Source of the DNA: Geobacter sp.
GTDB lineage: Bacteria > Desulfobacterota > Desulfuromonadia > Geobacterales > Geobacteraceae
Reading direction: 5' to 3'
Assembly (NCBI GenBank): GCA_003490025.1
Contig: DNJC01000018.1
Location: 16,217 to 80,216 of the forward strand
Length of the DNA: 64,000 nt
The notes under the pieces were generated by a model. The model saw only the letters and a program-made list of their open reading frames with translations, was not told where the DNA came from and ran no database searches. The position numbers and the translations under genes are program-made. Below, piece after piece: positions 53,373-61,488 of the stretch. The stretch's first letter is position 1; each line of letters begins with the position of its first letter.

Positions 53373-54689
53373 ATGACCGATTCCATATCCTTGCCCCTTG
53401 CGGACGCCGGTCACCTGGCCCAGCAACTGCTGCGCTGCCAGCTTTTCGAGGAAGCGGAGGGACTTCTCGGCAGGATCCTCCAGGCGTCGCCCGACCATCT
53501 CGACGCGTTGCACTTCTACAGCCTCCTGTGCCACCAGCAAAACCGCCTCGAGGAGGCCGAACGGTTGATCCGGCGCATCCTCGAGCTGGCCCCCGGGAAC
53601 GCCGACGCGCACAACAACCTGGGAAACGTGCTCCAGAGCATGAAGCGGCACGAGGAGGCGGAAGCGAGCTACTTCAAGGCGCTGGAAAGCTACCCCGGCC
53701 ATGCCTCGGCATACAACAACCTCGGGGTCATCCTTGCGGGGAACGGGAGGACGGAGGTAGCGCTCGAGGCCTTCCGCAACGCCGCGGAGCTGAACCCCGA
53801 GTCGGTGGAGTTCCGTTCCAACCTTGCCAATGCTCTGCGCAGAAGCGGGAAGCTGGACGAAGCGGTAACGGCGTACCAGGAAGCGATAAGGATCGACCCG
53901 GGGCACGAAGGGGCCTGGAAGGGGCTGGCGCGCTGCTTCCTGCTGGCCGACCGGAACGATCTCGCGGTGCAGGTGCTGGAGGAGTGGCTCCGCCTGCAGC
54001 CGGGCGACCAGTCCATTCAGTATCTGCTGGAGGCCTACCGCGGGGCAAACACCCCGGACCGGGCGCCCAACGCCTACATACAGAAGGTGTTCGACGGTTT
54101 CGCCGACCAGTTCGACACCCACCTGGAGCACCTGGGGTACCGTGCGCCGCAGCTCATCTGCACTGCGCTCGCCTCCTTGCTCCCCGCCCCAAAGGGGACG
54201 CTGGAGATACTCGACGCCGGATGCGGAACCGGCCTCTGCGGACCGCTGTTAAAGCCGCATGCGACAAACCTCACCGGCATCGATCTTTCCGTCGGCATGC
54301 TCGCCAAGGCGGAAGAACGGCTGGCCTACGACTCGCTGGTCCAGGCCGAGCTGACCGATTACCTGGGGCGCCATGCCGGCTGCTTCGATGCGGTGGTATC
54401 CTCCGACACGCTCTGCTACTTCGGAGACCTGGAGCAGGTGCTCGGCGCGGCCTGCACCTCCCTGAAGAGCGGAGGGTACCTGGCCTTTACCCTGGAGGCT
54501 GCGGCCGACGGGGACTCGGATGTGAAACTCGAACCAAGCGGTCGCTTCGTGCACCGACACTCCTACCTTTCCAAAGTGCTGGCCGATGCCGGGCTGGAGA
54601 TTTGTCATTACTCCAGCGACACGATCAGGCAGGAGGGGGGAGAAGCCGTTACCGGTCACCTTGTAGTGGCAAGAAAAAAGGAGCGATGA
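53373..54689 (+). CDS. TPR-repeat protein fused to a class I methyltransferase
   Basis: This 438-residue protein has about six TPRs in its first ~225 residues (for example NADAHNNLGNVLQSMKRHEE) and an S-adenosylmethionine-dependent methyltransferase in the rest: motif I LEILDAGCGTGLCGPLL (about 272-288), GIDLSVGMLAKAEE, and FDAVVSSDTLCYFGDLEQVL. There is no signal peptide, so it acts in the cytoplasm. TPRs may present a protein substrate; Hcp or the caspase-like protein precursors from the same operon are candidates, but this is speculation. GAGGGAACC precedes the ATG; the next gene starts 1 bp after its stop. Confidence 0.87.
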   Translation: MTDSISLPLADAGHLAQQLLRCQLFEEAEGLLGRILQASPDHLDALHFYSLLCHQQNRLEEAERLIRRILELAPGNADAHNNLGNVLQSMKRHEEAEASYFKALESYPGHASAYNNLGVILAGNGRTEVALEAFRNAAELNPESVEFRSNLANALRRSGKLDEAVTAYQEAIRIDPGHEGAWKGLARCFLLADRNDLAVQVLEEWLRLQPGDQSIQYLLEAYRGANTPDRAPNAYIQKVFDGFADQFDTHLEHLGYRAPQLICTALASLLPAPKGTLEILDAGCGTGLCGPLLKPHATNLTGIDLSVGMLAKAEERLAYDSLVQAELTDYLGRHAGCFDAVVSSDTLCYFGDLEQVLGAACTSLKSGGYLAFTLEAAADGDSDVKLEPSGRFVHRHSYLSKVLADAGLEICHYSSDTIRQEGGEAVTGHLVVARKKER

Positions 54690-54690
54690 C

Positions 54691-56643
54691 ATGAGATCTC
54701 TTTGGCGAGTGATGCTGGCCTGCACCGTCATGGTTGCGATTACCTTCCTCCTGGCGCCTTCATCTGAAGCGGTTTCCCTGACCCGGCATACGGCGCTGCT
54801 CATGAACGAAGAGCTCTCCGTAACGGTGAAGTGGATTTCCGACGCGCCGGTCACGACGCTGCGTGTGGCGACCGGAAGCGGGGAAAAGACGGCAGCCGTG
54901 GACGCCGCCCTCAACACGCGCAAAGGGGACGGGTTCGAGGGGAAAGGAACCTTCTCCGTGCCGGTCGACCTGGCGGGTGTCGAGCAGTTTCTCCCTTACA
55001 GCGTCACCCTCGAAGACAGCCAGGGAGCCGTGAGTAACAAGGCCTCGGGGAAAGTCAGGGTGAAGCCCGCGGCGAGCCGCGCCCTGGGCGCCGCCGAGGA
55101 AAACGTCCCCAGCCTCGGGTTCGTCAAGGTGAATCGTCCCGGCGGCAACCAGGTGTCGTTCTCCTTGATCGCGACGGACGACAAGGGGCTCTACGAAGTA
55201 AGCTTCAGCGTGTACGACGCGGCGGGAAAGCAGGTGAAGCAGCAGGTGATCCGGGGCCTGGGCAAGCACTGGGAAGGGAGCACCGACCCCTTCACCCTGA
55301 CCAACGGATCGTACCGGGTGGTCGCCAAAGCGGTCGATTCCTCCGGGAACAGTTCGAAAGCGCAGAGCGCCCCCTTCGACCTGTTCGACGTCCCCAGGAT
55401 CCCGACCCGGCAAGGGCAGGCCCCGACCCGGGCACTGGCTGCGCAGGACACGGTCTTGCTGAGGCTGCCTCAGGAGGCGTACGCGAAGCTGAACCTGGAT
55501 GTCGAGCTGCCGGCGGACGACAGCTACTTCCTGGAGGTCGCCTGCGGCAACGGCTGCACCGATCTCCAGGAGCAGGCGGAGCGGGTGGCTCGCAGTCTCG
55601 GCGCCACCGTGGTCTCCCCGGAGGAGGGGGCCGGGGTGATGAGGTCGATCCAGGCAACCGAGCAGATCGTCGTCAGGAAGGATAACCTTTCCCGGGCCAT
55701 CGAAGGCGCAGTCGACCCGTCCGACGTCCTGACCATCAACATCACCTGCGGCGGGTGGTGCAAGGCGATCAAGAAAATCAGCGAGGCGGTCATCGCCGTG
55801 TTCGAGGCGGTTACCCGTTCGGCCAATGGAGCGGGGTTGACCCCGCCCGCCGTGCTGCCGATTCCCGTCGGCGACCTGTCGGACGACAGCAGGTCGCTCA
55901 ACAAGAAACTCGTCGAGGGGAAATCGTACGCGCTGCTGGTCGGCATCAACAATTACCAGCACATCAACAAGCTGAAAAACGCGGTGAGCGACGCCACGGT
56001 GATGGACCAGGTGCTGAGGGAGGAATACGGCTTCGAGACCACCGTGCTGACGGACGACCAGGCGACCCGGGACAACATCATGAAGTCGCTCAACGACCTT
56101 CGCAAGAAGCTGACCGAGAACGACAGCCTGCTCATTTTCTACTCGGGGCACGGCGAGTACAACAAGCAGACCGAGGCGTCCTACTGGTTGCCGGTGGACG
56201 CGGCCATAGACGACAACACCAAGTGGCTGGAGACCCGCGGCATATCCGACCAGCTGAAGCTGGTAACCGCGAAGCATGTCCTGATCATAGCCGACAGCTG
56301 CTTTTCCGGCACCATGACCCGCGCGACCAACGCGACTCTTGCCGGCAACAACACCCGGGAGAAGTATCTGAACAAGCTGTTCGACAAGCCGTCGCGCGTG
56401 CTGATCGCCAGCGGAGGCAACGAGCCGGTGACCGACGCCGGGGGGAAGGGGCACTCGATATTTTCCGATGTGCTGATTACGGCGCTGAGAGAGCCGTTCG
56501 ACAAGGTCTTCACAGCGGAAGAACTGATGACCCGGCATCTCAAGGAAAGCGTGGCGGGAAGGACGGAGCAGACCCCGGAGTACAAGGTCATCCGCAACTC
56601 CGGTCATGACGGAGGGGATTTCATCTTCGTGAAGAAGAAGTAG
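54691..56643 (+). CDS. Exported caspase-like peptidase (C14 family) with twin-CX3C domain
   Basis: This 650-residue protein has a signal peptide (MLACTVMVAITFLLAPSSEA), beta-sandwich-like domains (about 30-250), the twin-CX3C domain (about 255-380; C285-GNG-C289 and C353-GGW-C357), and a C-terminal caspase fold (about 405-650) starting SYALLVGINNYQHINKLKNA. The catalytic dyad is in place: His487 in FYSGHGEYN and Cys537 in ADSCFSGTM. Such peptidases cleave after specific residues, mostly Arg/Lys in bacterial relatives; here it would act outside the cytoplasm. Four genes in a row, with gaps of 19, 63 and 1 bp, make an operon likely. Confidence 0.9.
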   Translation: MRSLWRVMLACTVMVAITFLLAPSSEAVSLTRHTALLMNEELSVTVKWISDAPVTTLRVATGSGEKTAAVDAALNTRKGDGFEGKGTFSVPVDLAGVEQFLPYSVTLEDSQGAVSNKASGKVRVKPAASRALGAAEENVPSLGFVKVNRPGGNQVSFSLIATDDKGLYEVSFSVYDAAGKQVKQQVIRGLGKHWEGSTDPFTLTNGSYRVVAKAVDSSGNSSKAQSAPFDLFDVPRIPTRQGQAPTRALAAQDTVLLRLPQEAYAKLNLDVELPADDSYFLEVACGNGCTDLQEQAERVARSLGATVVSPEEGAGVMRSIQATEQIVVRKDNLSRAIEGAVDPSDVLTINITCGGWCKAIKKISEAVIAVFEAVTRSANGAGLTPPAVLPIPVGDLSDDSRSLNKKLVEGKSYALLVGINNYQHINKLKNAVSDATVMDQVLREEYGFETTVLTDDQATRDNIMKSLNDLRKKLTENDSLLIFYSGHGEYNKQTEASYWLPVDAAIDDNTKWLETRGISDQLKLVTAKHVLIIADSCFSGTMTRATNATLAGNNTREKYLNKLFDKPSRVLIASGGNEPVTDAGGKGHSIFSDVLITALREPFDKVFTAEELMTRHLKESVAGRTEQTPEYKVIRNSGHDGGDFIFVKKK

Positions 56644-56784
56644 GGCTGCGAAGTGATCACTGCTATCTTTGTCTCCCGTCCACCATCTTCAGCCTTGTTG
56701 CAAAGCCAAGGGGCGTCGCTACACTTCTTTAATTGTTTTTAATTTAAAGAAGGGGGCGCCTCATGGAAAGCTACAAGGACGTCA

Positions 56785-58236
56785 TTGCAATTGCCCCTCG
56801 CCGTCGCCACTGCTTTCTTTTACCTCCTCTGGTTCTTCGTCCCTCCCATCAGGCTTGTCTGGCGATGCCTCTCCATCCAGGAAAACCTCCCGGTCATGAA
56901 CACAGTGAAGGCCTGCTATGACTCTGTCTGGCCATTCAAACCGGCCATGTTCAGAAGACAGATGCGGCTATGGCTGGAACTGCGGCTTTTGCACCCCAGA
57001 CCGCGCAAGGAGCCGAACTGGTTCCTGGACCCGCGCACCAAACGCTACCAGCTGCAATTCGACGACGCCGCCTACCGTCGCGAAATTGCGGCGTGGAGAC
57101 TAAGCACGCGCGCGAAGTTCTGCGCGCTCAAGATCAAGGAGAAGGAACCGGTCATCGAGGTGGTCGATGTCTTCCGCCTGAACGACGAAGCCACCAAGAA
57201 CGGCATCAAGCAGTACCTGCTGGCCGTCTCGCAGTTGAAGCTCTCCCTCGACGAGGAGGCCTCCTTTCTCTGCAGCGTCAAGATCGAGCACGGCTTCCTG
57301 CTGCCGCTAAACCTCCTGGCCGGCCTCATGTCCCGCTTCTCGGACGACTGGGACCCGATCATCTCCTGCTATGACAGGATGGCCAACGAAGGGTTCTCGC
57401 CGCAGCAGATGACCATCTTCAACCTCTGGCTTTTGTGGGGGCCGAGCGTGCCGATCTGCAGTTGCGACCAGTGGGCGGGGCCGGTGACGCTGCAGTACGG
57501 CTTCGGGGACGAGAACAACTCCGTCAGGGTCCGGGTGCGGGACGAAACCAAGGAGCACCTGCTGGCTGACCTGAGAAAGTCGGTGGCGGCCCGCAGCACG
57601 ACCGCCCATCCCGCCCTGCACGCCAGCATCACCGGCAGGCTCTGGCCGCCGAGCAGCTTCTTCCAGGGGGAGATCTGCGGGGCCCAGCAGGAACTGCTCA
57701 ACCCGGACCGGGAGGCGTTCATACTCGAGTACGAAAGCCACAGCGTGATCGGCAATCCGGCCAGTTCCCGGCTCTTTTACACCGGCTACATCTGGGCCCT
57801 CTTTGTGGTCGGGTGCGAGGGGAAACCGACGGCGGACCAGCTCCGAAGGGAGCCGTGGCTCCACGTGATTCCCTTCTTCGAGCACGGCAACATCGTGGAC
57901 GAATCGTGCTACAAGATGGCGAAGCTGCAACTGGCCCTGAAGGTGCTCAATTACCTGAAAAGAAACACGCAACAGGGGGCCGACATCAGCCTTCCCCCGT
58001 TGAAGCTCTGGTACGTCTGCGCACTGGACGACTCCGGCTGCGGCCACGGCATTGAGGTCGCGCCGAAGGGAAAGACCATCCGTGCGACTTTGGAGGGGCT
58101 TCTGGCCGAGGACGAATTCAGGTCGGTTCGAAAGCGGCTGGTGACCGACGACCGCTCCTTCGCGGACATCCTGTCAGGGTGCCACCTCTCCAAGATGGTG
58201 TCCGGGCTGTTCGAGGCCATAGAGGGGGAGAGGTGA
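56785..58236 (+). CDS. Membrane-anchored protein of unknown function
   Basis: This ~483-residue protein starts with one membrane segment (VATAFFYLLWFFVPPIRLVW) followed by a large soluble part with no family I recognise. Conserved-looking features are WLLWGPSVPICSCDQW, NPASSRLFYTGYIWALF and WYVCALDDSGCGHGIEV. TTG 56785 has AAGGA 5 bp upstream. Alternatively ATG 56763, with its own AAGGGGG site, gives MESYKDVIAIA and then needs a +1 shift at CCCC (56,794-56,797) to enter this frame. It follows the caspase-like gene by 120-140 bp and may belong to the same system. Confidence 0.7.
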   Translation: MQLPLAVATAFFYLLWFFVPPIRLVWRCLSIQENLPVMNTVKACYDSVWPFKPAMFRRQMRLWLELRLLHPRPRKEPNWFLDPRTKRYQLQFDDAAYRREIAAWRLSTRAKFCALKIKEKEPVIEVVDVFRLNDEATKNGIKQYLLAVSQLKLSLDEEASFLCSVKIEHGFLLPLNLLAGLMSRFSDDWDPIISCYDRMANEGFSPQQMTIFNLWLLWGPSVPICSCDQWAGPVTLQYGFGDENNSVRVRVRDETKEHLLADLRKSVAARSTTAHPALHASITGRLWPPSSFFQGEICGAQQELLNPDREAFILEYESHSVIGNPASSRLFYTGYIWALFVVGCEGKPTADQLRREPWLHVIPFFEHGNIVDESCYKMAKLQLALKVLNYLKRNTQQGADISLPPLKLWYVCALDDSGCGHGIEVAPKGKTIRATLEGLLAEDEFRSVRKRLVTDDRSFADILSGCHLSKMVSGLFEAIEGER

Positions 58237-58319
58237 AGGGGAAACGCAGACCTGCAAAAGGTAGTTGACGGGGCCGTCCTCTGTAATTTACGATGTGGTC
58301 GCTAAGCATTGGAGGAAGG

Positions 58320-58496
58320 ATGAGGAGTAACGGACTGGAGGTAGATAAAGAAATTGTCGGAATCCCTTCTGCGACTCGGCCGCGTTTAGGATGGAATGAA
58401 AAATTCCGGCTCATGTCCGAGAGCGGCGACGACAAGATGATCGATGACGATCTTCTTGGACAAACAGAATGGGACAGGGGGAAATGGGAATGGTGA
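58320..58496 (+). pseudogene. Remnant of a MazE/AbrB-family antitoxin
   Basis: Only ~58 residues are present, ending GWNEKFRLMSESGDDKMI then DDDLLGQTEWDRGKWEW. This acidic tail with final WEW is the toxin-binding part of MazE-type antitoxins; the N-terminal swapped-hairpin DNA-binding part is reduced to a few residues. ATG 58320 has GGAGGAAGG upstream; an in-frame ATG at 58,293 is possible. No MazF toxin lies next to it. It may still bind a toxin encoded elsewhere. A strong terminator follows. Confidence 0.6.
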
Positions 58497-58507
58497 CGTT
58501 TCGATAG

Positions 58508-58541
58508 AAAGGGGGCAGCCAAGATGGCTGTCCCCTTTTTT
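58508..58541 (+). terminator. Rho-independent terminator
   Basis: GGGGGCAGCCA and TGGCTGTCCCC pair around a 3-nt loop (one G:T pair), followed by six T. It closes the antitoxin remnant transcript 11 bp after its stop. Confidence 0.9.
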
Positions 58542-58609
58542 AATGCTGAATGCTCCCCATCGTTTCCCGGGATGGCGCCAGATGCGACCTAGCTGCATCT
58601 TGACCTCTT

Positions 58610-58706
58610 CCGCTATCACAATCTCCCCCTCCCCTTCAAGGGGAGGGTCGAGCATCCCCATCCCCCTCCTGACCTCCCCCTTAAAGGGGGAGGGACGTGT
58701 GGCGGA
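58610..58706. repeat. Composite dispersed repeat
   Basis: 58,610-58,650 is the exact reverse complement of 51,425-51,465 (41 bp). The following part carries a second palindrome (CCTCCCCCTTAAAGGGGGAGG) and ends with 58,686-58,706, a 20/21 match to 3,443-3,463. It combines units that are separate elsewhere, pointing to a family of intergenic repeats. Confidence 0.85.
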
Positions 58707-58735
58707 GGATCATGGCTAGACAGGAGACATTTGAG

Positions 58736-61318
58736 TCAAAGGATCCTTACGAACACCGCGGTCGCCACGGCGATCAGCAGGCGATGGCGCAAAAGTGCCG
58801 AGTGCGGGAGCCCGCCCTGGCGCTGCAGCTTGCCGAGCGCGACAAAACAGAAGAGCGCGGCCATCAGGATGATCGGGTAGATGAGCAGGCGCAGCGTCCC
58901 CAGCTCCGGCGTCAGCGCCGCCGGGTCGAGCAGCCGATCGACCCCCGTCGCCGACATGGCGAGGGGAACGAGCTGCGCCCCTCCTTCCACGAAGGCCCGG
59001 AAGAAGATCATGAAGAGGCCGGCCGCGGCAAGCGGCAGGTAGGCGAGCCCGCTGGTGGTGAAGACCTTTCGCCAAGCGTTGCCGCGCACGCCGGCGGAGG
59101 CGAGGACGGCCAGCCCGGTGACGCCGGAGACGATGCCCAGGGCGAGCAGGTAATCGCTCACGCTCCAGATGGTGCGGGAGAAGACCTCCCGTTCCCGCCC
59201 GGCCAGAAGCGGGGTCCCCTTGGCGGCGATGACCACGCCGACCAGGGCGACGCTGAAGAAGGCTTCCTTGAAGCCGCGTCGGGCCTTGTTGAAGACGCCG
59301 GAAGTCGGGTTGCGGAGGTCGAGCTGCATGGAGTGGTGCGGGCAGCTCCGCACGCAGTTGAGACAGAGGACGCAGTGGTCGGAGCTGTCGACCCCGGAGG
59401 GGTGGAGCCCCATGGGACACCCCTTCTCCTTGACGCAGTCGTCGACCCGGCAGCGGCTCAGGCAGACGTTGTGGTTGCTGTGCATCTCCAGAGGCGAGAT
59501 CCGGGAGACCAGGCTGACCATCCTCCCCAGGGGACAGAGAAACTTGCACCAGCCGCGGCGGCCGATGACAAGGTCGGCGCTGACCGTGGCGAGCAGGACT
59601 CCCGACAGGAGGAGCCCGGTGGCAAGGGCGTACGAGAACATGCCGGTCGCCTGCTCCAGGAGCAGTATCACGACCAGCGCGGTGAAGCTGAGCGTCGCCC
59701 CCCACTTGCGCAGGAACGGTGTCGGGTCGCGCACCACCCGGCTGGTGACGCCGAGATACTCCCCGATCGCCTCGAGCGGGCAGAAGCTGCACCAGCCGCG
59801 CGCGAAGAGAAAGGCGGTCATGACGAGCGCGGGCCAGCCGATGGTCCAGAGGGCGAGGTTCGCCACGTTCTGGGTGCGCGGCCCCAGTATTGTGTAGAGG
59901 GTGATGGCCAGGAACAACGGGACGGTGACCCAGCGAAACAGGCGCGGGAAGCGCTGGTTCCGGGCCAGCCGCTCCACGGCGGGTAGGGTCAGGAGGTTGA
60001 AGCGCCCCCCGTCGAAGGGGCGCCCCTGCAGCGAGATGTGCTCGGGCAGGATCTCCTCGCCGTTGCAGACCACCACGGCGCGGCTTACCACCTGGTACAG
60101 CTCGCTTGCGTTCAGCGGCCAGTCGTGATCCACCAGGAGGTTCAGGGCGTCCTGGGAAAGACGGCGCACGGCCTTGTGGTGCTTGGCGTTCAAGGACTTC
60201 AAGAGGCTCCGCGCGATGACCGCGATGTCCTTTTTCCGCTCCCTGAGCGGGGCAAGCTCAAGGGTCTCGCCGCTCAACCTCCGGTACAGCAGCGAATTGA
60301 ATTTCCCGTTCTCGACCAGGGGGTGCAGCGGCTTCCCGCTGGTGGCGATGACCCGCACCAGGGCGCTGCGCAGCTTGGTCTCCCCCCTTCTGGTGAAATG
60401 CCCGCACTCCATGAATTCCATCAGATCTTCCTGCACCGCGGGCGTCAGGCAGTCGACGTTTCGGAGGATGATGTCGCCGCCGGCCGCCAACTCGATCATG
60501 CCACGCCTGACCGCTCCCGAGTAGAGCGCTCCCTCCGGCGCATGCCCGAAGAGCGCCGCCTCCTGCGCCAGTCCCAGCAAGAGCGAACTCTGCCCTGCCG
60601 AGTCGCTGGCCGGGTTTTCCTCGCCGAGGACCGGAGGGGGGGCGGCGCAGTCAAGAAAGAGGACGGGGCGGTTTGAGTCGCTGTGGAAGTGGATGAGGCG
60701 GGCGGCGAGGTCCTTCCAGGTCCCGGGTTCGCCGAGGATGAGGACGTGGCTGCGGGTCCCGGCCAGTTGCCGCAGGCGCTTGTTGAGCAGGCGGACCCAC
60801 GGCGAGATGCCGGGAAACTCGCCGAACTCCGGGAGGAGCTGCCATCCGATGATGTTGGTGATCACCTCGCGGTGCTCGCTCTCCTCCCTCTGGTGGCGCT
60901 GCGCCCAGCTCCCGAGCTGCGCGGCGAGGATACTGCTCAGGTTCGCGTAAAGGAGCGGGATCTGCTGCAGCAGTTCCTCGAAATCGGCGCGGGAAAGGCG
61001 TGCGGCCTGGATCTCGGTTATCGCCCTGACGTCGGCGGAGCGGTCCTCGTCGGTGAGGATGGCGCGTTCGCCGATGACGTTGCCGATGCCGAGTTCGGTG
61101 AGGTTGAGGATCTGGCCGGCCCGGTCCAGGAGTTCCACCCTGATCCTGCCGGAGAGGATCACGTACAGTTCGGTGGCCGGCTCGTTCCTCGCCAGGACGA
61201 TCTCCCCGGCGCGGAACTCCTTCAGCTCAAGCCGCTGCACGATGCGTTGCAGGTCGTCACGGTGCACGCCCCTGAAAAGGCGAATGCCCGAAATTGTCTC
61301 GCAGGTGATTGCCGCCAT
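58736..61318 (-). CDS. cNMP-binding / degenerate sigma54-AAA / NosR-like Fe-S membrane fusion
   Basis: This 860-residue protein combines three units. Residues ~1-130 are a cyclic-nucleotide-binding domain (ELYVILSGRIRVELLDRAG; IGERAILTDEDRSADVRA). Residues ~165-400 resemble a sigma54-type AAA domain, but Walker A reads GEPGTWKD, the Walker B acids are replaced (GGDIILRNV), and GAFTGA is GALYSGA; there is no HTH. Residues ~440-860 are membrane segments with NosR/NapH-type cysteines (CSFCPLEA, CKFLCPLG, CRVDDCVKEKGCP, CVLCLNCVRSCP). It is probably an inner-membrane electron-transfer protein controlled by a ligand, not a transcription activator. Such fusions are known in Geobacter relatives, as I recall. 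Confidence 0.85.
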   Translation of the reverse strand: MAAITCETISGIRLFRGVHRDDLQRIVQRLELKEFRAGEIVLARNEPATELYVILSGRIRVELLDRAGQILNLTELGIGNVIGERAILTDEDRSADVRAITEIQAARLSRADFEELLQQIPLLYANLSSILAAQLGSWAQRHQREESEHREVITNIIGWQLLPEFGEFPGISPWVRLLNKRLRQLAGTRSHVLILGEPGTWKDLAARLIHFHSDSNRPVLFLDCAAPPPVLGEENPASDSAGQSSLLLGLAQEAALFGHAPEGALYSGAVRRGMIELAAGGDIILRNVDCLTPAVQEDLMEFMECGHFTRRGETKLRSALVRVIATSGKPLHPLVENGKFNSLLYRRLSGETLELAPLRERKKDIAVIARSLLKSLNAKHHKAVRRLSQDALNLLVDHDWPLNASELYQVVSRAVVVCNGEEILPEHISLQGRPFDGGRFNLLTLPAVERLARNQRFPRLFRWVTVPLFLAITLYTILGPRTQNVANLALWTIGWPALVMTAFLFARGWCSFCPLEAIGEYLGVTSRVVRDPTPFLRKWGATLSFTALVVILLLEQATGMFSYALATGLLLSGVLLATVSADLVIGRRGWCKFLCPLGRMVSLVSRISPLEMHSNHNVCLSRCRVDDCVKEKGCPMGLHPSGVDSSDHCVLCLNCVRSCPHHSMQLDLRNPTSGVFNKARRGFKEAFFSVALVGVVIAAKGTPLLAGREREVFSRTIWSVSDYLLALGIVSGVTGLAVLASAGVRGNAWRKVFTTSGLAYLPLAAAGLFMIFFRAFVEGGAQLVPLAMSATGVDRLLDPAALTPELGTLRLLIYPIILMAALFCFVALGKLQRQGGLPHSALLRHRLLIAVATAVFVRIL

Positions 61319-61488
61319 CGGTTCTCCATGAAGCGGCAGTTCCTTGTGCCGCTGCCAGGCGCCGGCAGCGGTGCCGCGTCGAAGCGACTTGCCGGAACAT
61401 GCCTGAGGGGATCAGATGGTAGCGTAAAAGTCGTTGGAGATCAAAAAGGTATACCGCACCTCTGGCTCCCGGTCGGTATACATTACCG

